In this document: positions 24,168-33,737 of the stretch, piece after piece
How positions within the stretch are numbered: position 1 is the first letter of the stretch
Layout of the letters: the number at the start of each line of letters is the position of its first letter
DNA from: Butyricimonas faecalis
Lineage (GTDB): Bacteria; Bacteroidota; Bacteroidia; Bacteroidales; Marinifilaceae
Direction of reading: 5' to 3'
Length of the DNA stretch: 64,000 bases
Assembly (NCBI RefSeq): GCF_003991565.1
Contig: NZ_CP032819.1
Span: forward strand, 2,604,001 to 2,668,000
The notes under the pieces: generated by a model
What the model was told of the DNA's origin: nothing
The model's database searches: none
What the model saw: only the letters and a program-made list of their open reading frames with translations
Made by a program: the position numbers and the translations under genes

Positions 24168-25217
24168 ATGAAATTTACCGAATGGATAAGACATCGGATT
24201 GTCGGTCGCTTCCGGGAACCGGACCACCGGGAATTGCAGGAGATTGCTCAAAAAGCCAAACGTCTTGCCGGTGTGTACAATCACGGGGAACTTGCAAAGC
24301 TTATCCGGGAGTACAGTCATTCGGAAAAAGCTATTGAACAGATCGCCCTGCTGATAGCGAAATCCGAACCCTTCGATTCTCCCATATCAACGATGAACAA
24401 GGAATCCGTAGATATGATGGATGTATTGACGGATACTCCATTTATGGCGAAACACGGCTCTCAACTGACGGATATCCCACCATGGGAAGCCACATCAGTG
24501 CATGGTTTGTTCGCAATGTACACCATTATGCGTGATTGGGGATGTACGAAATATCCGATGAATAGAATTGAACGCCCGCCACATAGTGAAGTAATATCCG
24601 CAATAAGAATATTGGACTTCCAGAGAAAGAGCCGGGATGTATCTGAACTATGCGAACTCGCCTCATACAGCATGGTGCCATCGACCTACGTCAAGCTGCG
24701 CTATGGCATTGAGGACAAATGCAGTACCTATGAATGGCTCGAAAGCTATCTGATGGACAGGGATGACTGCTGCATTGAGCCTGATGTCAGGATGAACATT
24801 CCCCGTATAGAAGCCGAGATGTGCGCGGCGGCTGAAAAGGCGGTCGAGAATATCCCCGGAGTCCGTCTGCCGGACTTCTATCTTGAGGGACTTGACCGGG
24901 AGCTTGACAAATTGGGGCGTATCGCCGTGTCACCGGATGCTTCAAACGACCTTATCAATGTGCAACCGGATTTTCTGGTCAAATACGGTATTGACAAGAC
25001 CGCAGCCCCGGAAGAACAATCCCGTCAGGCACAGAAAGCCTACAAAGAACTGGATAACAGATTAGTCCGGGTTACCAGCCGCAGACCTTATGCTGACGAA
25101 TTCTTCGCATCCCTCAGACACGGGAAAGAAAAAGTGGCAGAGGTAGACCGTCCGAGACCGGTGCACAAGCCTATCCTCCGTAATCCGCCGTCCAAAGGGC
25201 GAAAAATGGGACTTTGA
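24168..25217 (+). CDS. Unassigned tra-operon protein in the traH position
   Basis: 349-residue soluble protein with no signal peptide and no membrane helix. It has a basic N-terminus (MKFTEWIRHRIVGRF), then a helical region. A central segment with CELASYSMVPSTYVKLRYG and a Pro-rich basic C-terminus (HKPILRNPPSKGRKMGL) follow. The slot between traG and traI is normally held by the smaller TraH; this protein is much longer and I cannot match it to a family. It is 22 bp after the end of traG and 41 bp before traI, so it is probably co-transcribed. Confidence 0.7.
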   Translation: MKFTEWIRHRIVGRFREPDHRELQEIAQKAKRLAGVYNHGELAKLIREYSHSEKAIEQIALLIAKSEPFDSPISTMNKESVDMMDVLTDTPFMAKHGSQLTDIPPWEATSVHGLFAMYTIMRDWGCTKYPMNRIERPPHSEVISAIRILDFQRKSRDVSELCELASYSMVPSTYVKLRYGIEDKCSTYEWLESYLMDRDDCCIEPDVRMNIPRIEAEMCAAAEKAVENIPGVRLPDFYLEGLDRELDKLGRIAVSPDASNDLINVQPDFLVKYGIDKTAAPEEQSRQAQKAYKELDNRLVRVTSRRPYADEFFASLRHGKEKVAEVDRPRPVHKPILRNPPSKGRKMGL

Positions 25218-25257
25218 CTTTCAACAGATTTTTATTCACCATTAAAACAGAAACATC

Positions 25258-25887
25258 ATGAAAAAGAAAATTCTCATGCTGTGCATGGGCTGCTTCCTTG
25301 CCAGCCTCACAGCAAAAGCGCAATGGGTCGTGAGCGACCCGGGCAATCTAGCACAGGGCATCATCAATGCCGCCAAGAACATTGTTCACACGTCCTCCAC
25401 AGCCACTAATATGGCGAATAATTTTCAGGAGACTGTAAAAATCTACAAGCAGGGCAAGGAGTATTACGACGGATTGCGCAAGGTCAAGAACCTTGTCCGG
25501 GATGCCCGCAAAGTCCAGCAGACCGTCCTGATGGTGGGAGATATCACGGACATCTATGTCACCAACTTCGAGCGTATGCTCAGCGATCCGTATTTTACAC
25601 CGGAAGAACTGAGTGCCATTGCCCTTGGGTACACCAAACTGCTGGAAGAAAGTGCCCACCTGCTGAACGACCTGAAGACGGTGGTCAACGAGAACGGCCT
25701 TTCGATGAACGACAAGGAACGTATGGACATTATCGACCGCTGCTACAACGACATGCTGCAAAACCGTAGCCTGGTGCAGTATTACACCAACAAGAACATC
25801 GGGGTGTCCTACCTGCGCGCCAAGAAACGGAACGACCTGGACCGCGTGATGGCACTCTACGGCTCACCGAACGAACGTTATTGGTAA
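25258..25887 (+). CDS. traI: TraI, DUF4141 secreted protein (VirB5-like position)
   Basis: 209 residues with a signal peptide (MKKKILMLCMGCFLASLTAKAQ). The rest is largely helical, with a conserved LNDLKTVVNENGLSMNDKER region. DUF4141/TraI precedes TraJ in all CTnDOT-type operons and is thought to act in the periplasm with the channel. The start ATG follows a 40-bp gap containing CATTAAAA. The stop is 22 bp before traJ. Confidence 0.88.
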   Translation: MKKKILMLCMGCFLASLTAKAQWVVSDPGNLAQGIINAAKNIVHTSSTATNMANNFQETVKIYKQGKEYYDGLRKVKNLVRDARKVQQTVLMVGDITDIYVTNFERMLSDPYFTPEELSAIALGYTKLLEESAHLLNDLKTVVNENGLSMNDKERMDIIDRCYNDMLQNRSLVQYYTNKNIGVSYLRAKKRNDLDRVMALYGSPNERYW

Positions 25888-25909
25888 TTATTCCTAATCC
25901 GCTTTCATT

Positions 25910-26914
25910 ATGTTATTGTTGGCTATAGATTTTGACAACCTGCATCAGATTTTACAGAATCTGTATGTGGAAATGATGCCGCTCTGCTCAAAGATGACCG
26001 GTGTGGCAAGAGGCCTTGCCGGTTTGGGAGCGCTTTTCTATGTGGCGTATCGTGTATGGCAGGCTCTGGCCCGTGCCGAGCCTGTGGATGTCTTTCCGCT
26101 TTTGCGTCCGTTCGCCTTGGGGCTTTGTATCATGTTCTTTCCGACACTCGTTCTGGGTACGCTGAACAGCATCCTCTCGCCCGTCGTGAAAGGGACCCAT
26201 ACCATATTGGAGTCGCAGACCTTTGACATGAACGAGTACAGGGCGCAGAAGGACAAGCTGGAGACTGAGGCGATGAAACGGAATCCCGAGACAGCCTATC
26301 TGGTCGACAAGGAGACTTTTGACAACAGGCTGGACGAGCTGGGCGCGTTTGACGCTATAGAAGCCTGCGGAATGTATGTGGACCGTGCCATGTACAACAT
26401 GAAAAGGGCCGTGCAGAATTTCTTCCGCGAACTGCTGGAACTCCTGTTCAATGCGGCGGCGCTGGTCATCGACACGCTGAGGACATTCTTCCTGATCGTG
26501 CTTTCGATACTCGGTCCCGTTTCCTTTGCCATCTCCTGCTGGGACGGTTTCCAGGCTTCTCTCAGCCAGTGGTTCGTCCGCTACATCAGTATCTACCTGT
26601 GGCTTCCCGTAAGCGACCTGTTCAGCAGCGTGCTGGCGAGAATCCAGGTATTGATGCTGCAGAGGGACATCGAACAGCTTTCCGACCCGGATTTCATCCC
26701 CGACAGCTCAAACGGGGTTTACATCACTTTCCTCATTATCGGCATCATCGGGTATTTCACCATCCCGACCGTATCGAACTGGATTGTGCAGGCCGGAGGC
26801 GGTGCGGGCAATTATGGAAAGAACGTGAACCAGGCGGCATCCAAGACAGGCTCCGTGGTGGCCGGGACTGCCGGAGCGGCGGTGGGAAACATTGCCGGCA
26901 GGCTTATCAAGTAA
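25910..26914 (+). CDS. traJ: TraJ, polytopic membrane protein (VirB6-like)
   Basis: 334 residues with several transmembrane helices: near 33-50, 66-85, 180-225 and 275-295. A Gly/Ala-rich tail closes the protein (AGGGAGNYGKNV and AGTAGAAVG). The layout is that of the conjugative transposon TraJ family, functionally like VirB6, which forms the inner-membrane platform. It starts MLLLAIDFDNLHQIL. The stop is 23 bp before traK. Confidence 0.9.
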   Translation: MLLLAIDFDNLHQILQNLYVEMMPLCSKMTGVARGLAGLGALFYVAYRVWQALARAEPVDVFPLLRPFALGLCIMFFPTLVLGTLNSILSPVVKGTHTILESQTFDMNEYRAQKDKLETEAMKRNPETAYLVDKETFDNRLDELGAFDAIEACGMYVDRAMYNMKRAVQNFFRELLELLFNAAALVIDTLRTFFLIVLSILGPVSFAISCWDGFQASLSQWFVRYISIYLWLPVSDLFSSVLARIQVLMLQRDIEQLSDPDFIPDSSNGVYITFLIIGIIGYFTIPTVSNWIVQAGGGAGNYGKNVNQAASKTGSVVAGTAGAAVGNIAGRLIK

Positions 26915-26937
26915 TAACAGTATAAAACATTTACAGA

Positions 26938-27561
26938 ATGGAATTCAAATCATTGAAAAATATCGAGAGCAGCTTCCGACACCTGCGTCTGTTCGGAATC
27001 GTCTATCTGTGTGTATGCACCCTGCTTGTGGGATTTTCCGTATGGAAGGCTTACAGTTTCGCGGAAGCGCAACGGGAGAAGATCTATGTGCTGGATGAAG
27101 GCAAGTCACTGATGCTGGCCCTTTCACAAGACCTGGAGCAGAACCGCCCGGTGGAAGCAAGGGAGCATGTCAGACGGTTCCACGAACTGTTCTTTACGCT
27201 CTCGCCCGACAAGAATGCGATTGAAGGCAATATCCGGAGGGCCATGTTCCTCAGTGACCGTTCCGCCTATGCCCATTATGTGGATCTGGCAGAGCAGGGA
27301 TATTACAACCGGATAATTTCGGGTAACGTGAACCAGCGTGTAGGGATTGACAGCGTCAAGTGCGATTTCCATACCTATCCGTATGAGGTCGTGACCTACG
27401 CGAAACTCTCCATTATCAGGGAGAAGAGCGTGACCGAGCGCAGCCTCGTCACGCGTGGCAGGCTGCTGAACTCCACCCGCAGCGACAATAATCCGCACGG
27501 CTTCATCCTCGAAGCCTTCCGTGTGGTGGAGAACAGGGATATAAGAGTGTATGACCGTTAA
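26938..27561 (+). CDS. traK: TraK (VirB8-like)
   Basis: 207 residues with a short cytoplasmic N-terminus and a single membrane helix (about 17-36, FGIVYLCVCTLLVGFSVW). The periplasmic domain is rich in beta segments and ends in RVVENRDIRVYDR. This is typical of conjugative transposon TraK, the VirB8-like bridge between the inner-membrane platform and the outer complex. The gap to traL is 12 bp. Confidence 0.9.
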   Translation: MEFKSLKNIESSFRHLRLFGIVYLCVCTLLVGFSVWKAYSFAEAQREKIYVLDEGKSLMLALSQDLEQNRPVEAREHVRRFHELFFTLSPDKNAIEGNIRRAMFLSDRSAYAHYVDLAEQGYYNRIISGNVNQRVGIDSVKCDFHTYPYEVVTYAKLSIIREKSVTERSLVTRGRLLNSTRSDNNPHGFILEAFRVVENRDIRVYDR

Positions 27562-27573
27562 AATTCAGAATGT

Positions 27574-27879
27574 ATGAAAAAGATGTTTGTAAAAATCAAG
27601 GAATCCGTGGAAGAAAAGCTGCGGAAGCTGTGTGCCGGGCTTAGCCCGGAAAAGAGAGTGCCGGCAATTGTCATGCTGGCTGCCCTGTTTGCCATCGGAA
27701 ATTTCTATATGATTTTCCGTGCCATCCATGACATCGGACGGGAGGATGTACGGCCGGAAATCATAGAGATACCCCCGATAGAAATTCCGGATGTCGTTCC
27801 TGCCGATACACTCCCGGATAAAAGGGTGCAGGAAATGGAAGAGTTTTTTAACCGATTCAATCAGAAAGAAAATGAGTAA
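27574..27879 (+). CDS. traL: TraL, DUF3989 membrane protein
   Basis: 101 residues. A basic amphipathic N-terminus, one membrane helix (about 31-49, AIVMLAALFAIGNFYMIF) and an acidic, Pro-rich periplasmic tail (EIIEIPPIEIPDVVP) are seen. This is the standard TraL layout between traK and traM. Its last codons overlap the traM start (ATGAGTAA, 8 bp), implying coupled translation. Confidence 0.85.
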   Translation: MKKMFVKIKESVEEKLRKLCAGLSPEKRVPAIVMLAALFAIGNFYMIFRAIHDIGREDVRPEIIEIPPIEIPDVVPADTLPDKRVQEMEEFFNRFNQKENE

Positions 27880-29140
27880 TGACGTCAATAAATTGAAACA
27901 GAGGCTGGAAATCAGGAAATACCTGGTTTTTGCCGGGATGTTCCTCCTGTTCCTCGGAGCGATGTGGCTCATTTTCGCACCGTCCGAAGAGGAAAAAAAG
28001 AAAGAGGAAAAAAATGCGGGATTCAACACCGAGCTTCCCGATCCGAGGGAAGCGGGCATAGAAGGGGACAAGATTGCCGCCTATGAGCAGGCTGACATGA
28101 AACGCAAACAGACGGAAAAACTGCGTACGCTGGAGGATTTCTCCGGGATGGCAGACGGGAACTCCGGGACTGTCGTGGAATTGTCACCGGATGCGGATGC
28201 CAAGGATGGCAGTTCTCGTGAAGGTGACAGAAGGAATGAAGCCTGTTCTTCATCCGTCTCCGCCTACAATGACATCAACAGGACGCTCGGCAACTTTTAC
28301 GAGTCACCGCAGGAAGATCCGGAGAAGGAGGCGTTGAAAGCCGAGGTGGAACAACTCAAGCAGGCGGTCGCCGCACAGAACGCGCAGCCGGGTTACGAGG
28401 AGCAGGTGGCTCTCCTGGAAAAATCCTATGAGCTTGCGGCCAGGTATATGCCGGGCAATGGCAGTGTGAATACGGACAGCCGTTCCGATAATGAAAGTCC
28501 CGGGCGGAACGGAAAGGCGAAAGCCGTTCCCGTGGGGCTGGTTTCCACACCGGTGGTATCATCGTTGCCGCAGCCTGTCAGTGATTCTATACAGCTTACA
28601 GGAATGGCACAACCGGAAAGATTCCACACGCCAATCGGTCATAAAGAAGAGAGAAATGTGAGGAATACCATCCGGGCCTGCATCCACGGGGACCAGACCG
28701 TCATCAGCGGTCAGGGAGTGAGGATGAGACTGCTGGAGCCAATGCGTGTAGGGAAGCATATCCTGCCCAAAAACTCCCTGCTTACCGGAGAAGGGCGCAT
28801 ACAGGGTGAAAGGCTTCACGTCAATATCCTTCAGGTGGAATATGGCGGTACCATCATCCCCGTGGAACTTGCCGTGTATGACAATGACGGACAGGGCGGC
28901 ATCTTCATTCCGGGGTCAATGGAGGCTAACGCCGTCAGGGAGGTTGCCGCCAATCTGGGGCAGAATCTCGGCACGAGCATCTCCATCACCAACCAGTCGG
29001 CAGGTGACCAGCTGCTTTCCGAACTCGGAAAGGGTGCCATACAAGGTGTCTCGCAGTACATATCCCGGAAGATGCGTGAAGAGAAGGCGCATCTCAAGTC
29101 AGGCTATACCCTGATGCTTTATCAAGACAACGATCAATAA
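27872..29140 (+). CDS. traM: TraM (VirB10-like)
   Basis: 422 residues. A short cytoplasmic segment and a membrane helix (about 18-37, YLVFAGMFLLFLGAMWLIF) are followed by a long charged, coiled linker (EEEKKKEEKN, then EKEALKAEVEQLKQAV). A C-terminal VirB10-like beta domain follows (GQGVRMRLLEPMRVG, LPKNSLLTGEG). It probably spans the periplasm. ATG 27872 overlaps the traL stop and starts MSNDVNKLKQRLE; a longer upstream frame is only the traL region in another phase. Confidence 0.9.
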   Translation: MSNDVNKLKQRLEIRKYLVFAGMFLLFLGAMWLIFAPSEEEKKKEEKNAGFNTELPDPREAGIEGDKIAAYEQADMKRKQTEKLRTLEDFSGMADGNSGTVVELSPDADAKDGSSREGDRRNEACSSSVSAYNDINRTLGNFYESPQEDPEKEALKAEVEQLKQAVAAQNAQPGYEEQVALLEKSYELAARYMPGNGSVNTDSRSDNESPGRNGKAKAVPVGLVSTPVVSSLPQPVSDSIQLTGMAQPERFHTPIGHKEERNVRNTIRACIHGDQTVISGQGVRMRLLEPMRVGKHILPKNSLLTGEGRIQGERLHVNILQVEYGGTIIPVELAVYDNDGQGGIFIPGSMEANAVREVAANLGQNLGTSISITNQSAGDQLLSELGKGAIQGVSQYISRKMREEKAHLKSGYTLMLYQDNDQ

Positions 29141-29163
29141 CAATCCATTAAAATTCAATCGAC

Positions 29164-30147
29164 ATGAAAAAGTTTTTTGTAATGCTTGCCCTTGCATGGG
29201 GCACTGTGGGCGCTTTCGCCCAAAATGAAGCCGACAGCGTAGCGGCGGTAAACAATGCCGTCACACTGGCCAAGGAAGTGTATCCTCAAAAAGAGGAGGA
29301 CGGAGACCTCTATCACGGTCTGACCCGTAAACTCACCTTTGACAGGATGATACCTCCATACGGGCTGGAAGTGACCTATGGAAAGACCACGCACATCATT
29401 TTCCCGTCATCGGTGCGTTATGTGGATCTCGGTTCTCCGAACCTCATTGCAGGCAAGGCGGACGGTGCGGAGAATGTCATCCGTGTAAAGACCACCGTGA
29501 AGGACTTCCGTGAGGAGACCAACATGTCCGTGATTACCGAAAGCGGAAGTTTTTACACCTTCAATGTGAAGTATGCGGAAGAGCCGCTGCTGCTGAATAT
29601 CGAGATGAAGGATTTCATTCATGACGGAAGTGAGGTGAACCGCCCCAACAACGCCCTTGACATCTACCTGAAGGAATTGGGCTGTGAATCGCCTAAATTG
29701 GTACACCTTATCTCGAAGTCCATCCACAAGGACAACAGACGGCACATCAAGCATATCGGAAGCAAGGCGTTCGGCATCCAGTACCTGCTCCGCGGACTCT
29801 ATACGCACAACGGCTTGCTTTATTTTCATACACAGATAAAGAACCGGTCCAACGTGCCTTATGAGGTGGATTTCGTGACTTTTAAAATTGTGGACAAGAA
29901 GCTGATGAAACGTACCGCCATTCAGGAACAGGTGATATTCCCACTGCGTGCTTACGACTATGTAACGTCCGTCGCGGGGAAAAAGGACGGGCGCACCGTT
30001 TTCGTCTTCGACAAATTCACCATCCCCTCGGACAAGGTGCTGGTGGTGGAGATGCACGAGAAAGGCGGTGGCAGACACCAGACCTTCACCGTGGAAAGTG
30101 AGGACATCGTGAGAGCCGGGGTTATCAACGAACTTAAAGTGAAGTAG
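29164..30147 (+). CDS. traN: TraN, DUF4138 (VirB9-like)
   Basis: 327 residues with a signal peptide (ends GAFAQ). The body is beta-rich, with THIIFPSSVRYVDLGS near residue 77 and IGSKAFGIQYLLRGLY near 198, both characteristic of the TraN family of CTnDOT-type elements. Related to VirB9 in position, it should be part of the outer-membrane pore complex. The stop is 2 bp before traO. Confidence 0.9.
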   Translation: MKKFFVMLALAWGTVGAFAQNEADSVAAVNNAVTLAKEVYPQKEEDGDLYHGLTRKLTFDRMIPPYGLEVTYGKTTHIIFPSSVRYVDLGSPNLIAGKADGAENVIRVKTTVKDFREETNMSVITESGSFYTFNVKYAEEPLLLNIEMKDFIHDGSEVNRPNNALDIYLKELGCESPKLVHLISKSIHKDNRRHIKHIGSKAFGIQYLLRGLYTHNGLLYFHTQIKNRSNVPYEVDFVTFKIVDKKLMKRTAIQEQVIFPLRAYDYVTSVAGKKDGRTVFVFDKFTIPSDKVLVVEMHEKGGGRHQTFTVESEDIVRAGVINELKVK

Positions 30148-30149
30148 CC

Positions 30150-30722
30150 ATGAAGAAGTATCTGTTCCTTTTTGTTACAGCCGTGTCGCTTGCCCTGTTT
30201 TCAGGGCGGGCGCACGCCCAGCGGTACCTGCCCGGGATGAAGGGCGTGGAACTGCGCGGAGGATTTGCGAACGGCTCAAAGTCCCCCTTGAATTATTATA
30301 CCGGATTTGCCGTTTCCGGATACACCCCAAAAGCCAACCGCTGGGTCATAGGCGCCGAGTATCTGATGAAGAATTATGGGTATCGGGATGCGAGCGTACC
30401 CCGTGCGCAGTTCACGGCAGAAGGCGGCTATTATCTGAAATTCCTGTCTGATCCGACAAAGACGGTCTTCCTCTCGGTCGGCGGTTCCGCACTGGCCGGC
30501 TATGAGACCGTGAACTGGGGCGAGAGGATACTGTATGACGGTTCGAGGCTGCTCGCCAAGGATGCGTTTGTCTATGGCGGCGCGATAACCCTGGAACTTG
30601 AGGCATACGTGACAGACCGCATCGTCCTTCTTGCCGCTATCCGGGAACGTGTATTGTGGGGAAGCTCGCTGGACCTGTTCACGACACAATTCGGTCTGGG
30701 TGTCAAATTCATAATCCATTAG
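30150..30722 (+). CDS. traO: TraO outer-membrane protein
   Basis: 190 residues with a signal peptide (MKKYLFLFVTAVSLALFSGRAHAQ). The mature part has alternating beta strands (YYTGFAVSGY, WVIGAEYLMKNYG, GGYYLKFLS) ending in a short strand FGLGVKFIIH, the pattern of a small outer-membrane beta-barrel. This is conjugative transposon TraO. It lies 13 bp before traP. Confidence 0.85.
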   Translation: MKKYLFLFVTAVSLALFSGRAHAQRYLPGMKGVELRGGFANGSKSPLNYYTGFAVSGYTPKANRWVIGAEYLMKNYGYRDASVPRAQFTAEGGYYLKFLSDPTKTVFLSVGGSALAGYETVNWGERILYDGSRLLAKDAFVYGGAITLELEAYVTDRIVLLAAIRERVLWGSSLDLFTTQFGLGVKFIIH

Positions 30723-30735
30723 AACCGTATCGCTT

Positions 30736-31602
30736 ATGACTATAGAAGAGATAAGAGACATTCCAATCGCCGTTTTTCTGGCACGGATGGGATATGAACC
30801 GGCAAGAAGACGGGGGGATGAATATTGGTATTTGGCCCCGTACCGGGAGGAGCGCACCGCCTCGTTCCAGTTGAATGTCCGTAAGGATATATGGCATGAC
30901 TTCGGTACCGGACAGGGAGGCGACATATTCACCCTTGCGGGGGAGTTTATCGGCAGCGGGGATTTCAAGGCGCAGGCCAGGTTCATCACAGGGATATGGG
31001 GCGGTCTTGCTCCCGAACACAAGACCGTTTCCCGTTCCGGGGAAAATGACAGGGAAGATTCCCATAGGCAGGAAAGTTTCACGAAGGTACAGTCCGGACC
31101 GCTGCACAACAGCGTCCTGCTCCGTTATCTGGCGGAACGTGGCATTAGCGGTGATGTGGCTATGCCGAACTGCAAGGAGATCAGGTACACCTTGCACGGG
31201 AAGCGGTATTTCGCCATCGGTTTCAGGAATGTCAGCGGTGGGTACGAGGTGCGCAACCGCTTTTTTAAGGCCAGTCTCTCTCCGAAAGACATTTCGCTGA
31301 TGGACAACGGTTCGGATACTTGCAATCTCTTCGAGGGGTTTATCGACTGCCTCTCGTGGATGCAACTCGAATTGGGATGTGGCGACGACTATCTCGTACT
31401 GAACTCGGTGGCATTGCTGGAACGCTCGTTCCCCGTTCTTGACAGATATGAGAGAGTCAACTGTTACCTGGACCGGGACGAAGCCGGACGGCGCACGCTG
31501 GAGGCGCTCCGCAAACGCTACGCGGATAAAATAGTGGACTGTTCCTCTTTGTACAAAGGATACAAGGATCTGAACGAATACCTGCAGAACAAGTTTCTGT
31601 AA
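30736..31602 (+). CDS. traP: TraP, DnaG-type primase
   Basis: 288 residues. The N-terminal 100 residues resemble the primase zinc-binding/N-terminal region (YWYLAPYREERTASF, then WHDFGTGQGGDIFTL). The C-terminal half has Toprim motifs FEGFIDCLS near residue 198 and CYLDRDEAGR near 243. Such primases are thought to prime the transferred strand in the recipient. It follows traO and precedes the traQ lipoprotein. Confidence 0.88.
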   Translation: MTIEEIRDIPIAVFLARMGYEPARRRGDEYWYLAPYREERTASFQLNVRKDIWHDFGTGQGGDIFTLAGEFIGSGDFKAQARFITGIWGGLAPEHKTVSRSGENDREDSHRQESFTKVQSGPLHNSVLLRYLAERGISGDVAMPNCKEIRYTLHGKRYFAIGFRNVSGGYEVRNRFFKASLSPKDISLMDNGSDTCNLFEGFIDCLSWMQLELGCGDDYLVLNSVALLERSFPVLDRYERVNCYLDRDEAGRRTLEALRKRYADKIVDCSSLYKGYKDLNEYLQNKFL

Positions 31603-31641
31603 AAATAGAATTAAGTATAACGTATTAAAATCTGATTGAAT

Positions 31642-32148
31642 ATGAATGCATTGAATAAAAAAAGAGAATTGGCCGGAATGATGGCAATCCTGTTCCTGGG
31701 TCTGGCGGCTTGTCTGTTGTCCGCCTGCAATGATGAAATGGATGTACAGCAGTCCTATCCGTTCAAGGTGGAGACCCTGCCTGTCCCCACACGTATTGTG
31801 AAAGGTGAGACGGTGGAAATACGGTGTGAACTCAAACGTGAAGGACGGTTTTCCGATGCCCGCTACACCATCCGATATTTCCAGCCGGACGGCAAGGGTA
31901 CACTCCGTATGGATGACGGGATGGTGTTGCTGCCCAATGACCGCTATCCCCTTGACAGGGAGGTGTTCAGGCTATACTACACTTCTGAAAGCGAGAACCA
32001 GCAGACGATAGACATCTATTTCGAGGACAACAGCGAACCGGCACAGATTTGCCAATTGACTTTTGATTTCAACAACGAGGCGGAGGACGAGGATTCCGTC
32101 GTGACTGCGGATAGCAAGGAATTGCCGGTCACAATTGTCGGACACTAA
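31642..32148 (+). CDS. traQ: TraQ, DUF3872 lipoprotein
   Basis: 168 residues, with a lipoprotein signal (hydrophobic stretch and LLSACNDE lipobox) and an immunoglobulin-like beta domain. This fits DUF3872/TraQ. ATG 31642 is preferred over a TTG two codons upstream. It is probably anchored in the outer or inner membrane of the transfer apparatus. The following lysozyme gene starts 14 bp downstream. Confidence 0.82.
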   Translation: MNALNKKRELAGMMAILFLGLAACLLSACNDEMDVQQSYPFKVETLPVPTRIVKGETVEIRCELKREGRFSDARYTIRYFQPDGKGTLRMDDGMVLLPNDRYPLDREVFRLYYTSESENQQTIDIYFEDNSEPAQICQLTFDFNNEAEDEDSVVTADSKELPVTIVGH

Positions 32149-32161
32149 GCCGGTCCTGCCT

Positions 32162-32677
32162 ATGATGAAGTTAAAAGCAATATGGTTTGCGGTGCTTTCC
32201 ATCACGGTCTTTTTTCCGGGTATGCCGTCGAGGGCGGAGAATCCGATAAAGGCAAGTCCGGACAGGTTCAGTATTGCGGTCGAGTGTGTCAAGCGATTCG
32301 AGGGTTGGCATGGAGAGAAAAAGCATTGGCCTTATGTCGGGTGGGGGCACAAAGTTCTTCCCGGGGAGAGGTTTACCAACAGTATTACAAAAGCACAAGG
32401 TGATTCCATTCTGAGAGCAGACCTCCGTAAGTTGTGCCGTATGTTCAGTTATCTGGGACGTGATTCTTTGATCGTTAGTGTTCTTGCGTATAATGTGGGC
32501 TGTTCCCGTATCAAAGGGTATGGAAAAATACCCAAGAGCCGGCTGTTGAAAAAACTGGAGTCGGGTGACCGCGATATCTATAAGGAATATGTCTCCTTCA
32601 GATGCTACAAGGGGAAAGTGGTTCCGAGCATCGAACGGAGAAGGAAAGTGGAATATATGCTGCTTTTTGAGAAGTAA
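32162..32677 (+). CDS. Lysozyme-like muramidase of the tra operon
   Basis: 171 residues with an N-terminal signal peptide (MMKLKAIWFAVLSITVFFPG). A glycoside hydrolase family 24-like core follows: CVKRFEGWH contains the likely catalytic Glu, then WPYVGWGHKV and LAYNVGCSRIKG. It would open the peptidoglycan locally for the transfer channel. It is the last gene of the tra operon, followed by a strong hairpin at 32684-32727. Confidence 0.85.
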   Translation: MMKLKAIWFAVLSITVFFPGMPSRAENPIKASPDRFSIAVECVKRFEGWHGEKKHWPYVGWGHKVLPGERFTNSITKAQGDSILRADLRKLCRMFSYLGRDSLIVSVLAYNVGCSRIKGYGKIPKSRLLKKLESGDRDIYKEYVSFRCYKGKVVPSIERRRKVEYMLLFEK

Positions 32678-32683
32678 ATGAAA

Positions 32684-32727
32684 AAGGGAGAATCTTTCAG
32701 TTGTTTTCGACTGTCAGGTTCTCCCTT
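32684..32727 (+). terminator. Hairpin at the end of the tra operon
   Basis: AAGGGAGAA / TTCTCCCTT with an inner CAGTTG / CGACTG stem forms a long imperfect hairpin directly after the lysozyme stop. There is no clear T run, but the position is between convergent operons. Confidence 0.6.
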
Positions 32728-32768
32728 ATGCGTATTGTCGGAATCAGGCCATTTGTGCGGCTTGTATG

Positions 32769-33695
32769 TCAGCTTACCGGAACGGCATCCTGTACTTCAG
32801 CTGCTTCCGGCAGATGGGAAAGCAGTAGTTCCGCCATTGCTCCGTTTTGTGGAATCAGTGCCGGGAAGTCCGTTTTTCCGGGCTTGTATATCTCTGTGGC
32901 TATATTGTATAGCTCCCAAGCGGTAATCTGCCCTTTGGTCATAGCCAGTTTAAGCACCTCTTCCGTGAATATAGAAATTTGCCCTTGGTTCAGAGGATAG
33001 GTTTCCACGGAGGATGACAGATTCCTGTCCGAACTGTCGTGGGAGACGCGCAACGCGGTCAACAGACCTATATACATATAGATTTCCTCCATAGATATAA
33101 CCCGGCGTTTCAGCCGTTGTATGCGTTCGATGTCCTCGTTCATGTTCACCTCGAAATTGGCAAGCCAGCCGTCCACGGTTTCGAACACCTCTTCCGTCGA
33201 GACTTTCTTCTTGCCGTAATTGCAGACACTTCGCTCGGGTGAAAGGATACACTGGTTATGACAGATTAGCACGCAGGGACCTATGGCTGCCTGTATGCCG
33301 TCCTGGTGGTAGGCGACGACCAATGTTGTGGTCAGTTCGTCCGTCTCCCAGTCCTTGATCCGGATGGTGGCGAAGATACGGCGCAGGATGTGCGCTTCCA
33401 CGGCTTTTTCGCCATGTGTCTGTTCCACCTGCGGAAGGATGCTTACTCCCGGCTGCGTCTTGTTCCTGTTCTGGGCCGCGAAGATTTCCTCCACCTCATA
33501 GTCGAGATTGTATTTCTCGCAGATGTCCATCATGCGCCGGATGACCTGGTAATGGTAGATACCTTGCACCGGGTTGTTGTAGATGTCGTTTTCCTTGTAG
33601 GTACGCTGAAGCGTCTCGAAGTTCATCACTTCAATTCCGTTTTTCTGGAAGTCAAACTGCTGTTGTCTTTCCATTACTGCCAATGTCGTTTCCAT
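32769..33695 (-). CDS. DUF3871 family protein
   Basis: 308-residue soluble protein of the DUF3871 family, common on Bacteroidales ICEs and of unknown function. Recognisable segments are GIYHYQVIRRMM, a central HQDGIQAAIGPCVLICHNQC and CNYGKKKVSTEEV. The phage-protein-like layout (a conserved middle with a C-terminal ITAWELYNIATEIYKPGKTDFP) is typical. It converges with the tra operon. Confidence 0.82.
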   Translation of the reverse strand: METTLAVMERQQQFDFQKNGIEVMNFETLQRTYKENDIYNNPVQGIYHYQVIRRMMDICEKYNLDYEVEEIFAAQNRNKTQPGVSILPQVEQTHGEKAVEAHILRRIFATIRIKDWETDELTTTLVVAYHQDGIQAAIGPCVLICHNQCILSPERSVCNYGKKKVSTEEVFETVDGWLANFEVNMNEDIERIQRLKRRVISMEEIYMYIGLLTALRVSHDSSDRNLSSSVETYPLNQGQISIFTEEVLKLAMTKGQITAWELYNIATEIYKPGKTDFPALIPQNGAMAELLLSHLPEAAEVQDAVPVS

Positions 33696-33737
33696 AATCT
33701 TGAATTTTATGAAGTTAATACTGTCGTTTGTCTTTTA

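Noticed and set aside
32678..32926. An 82-codon plus-strand frame after the lysozyme gene
   Set aside because: Starts in the terminator hairpin and runs antisense into the DUF3871 gene.
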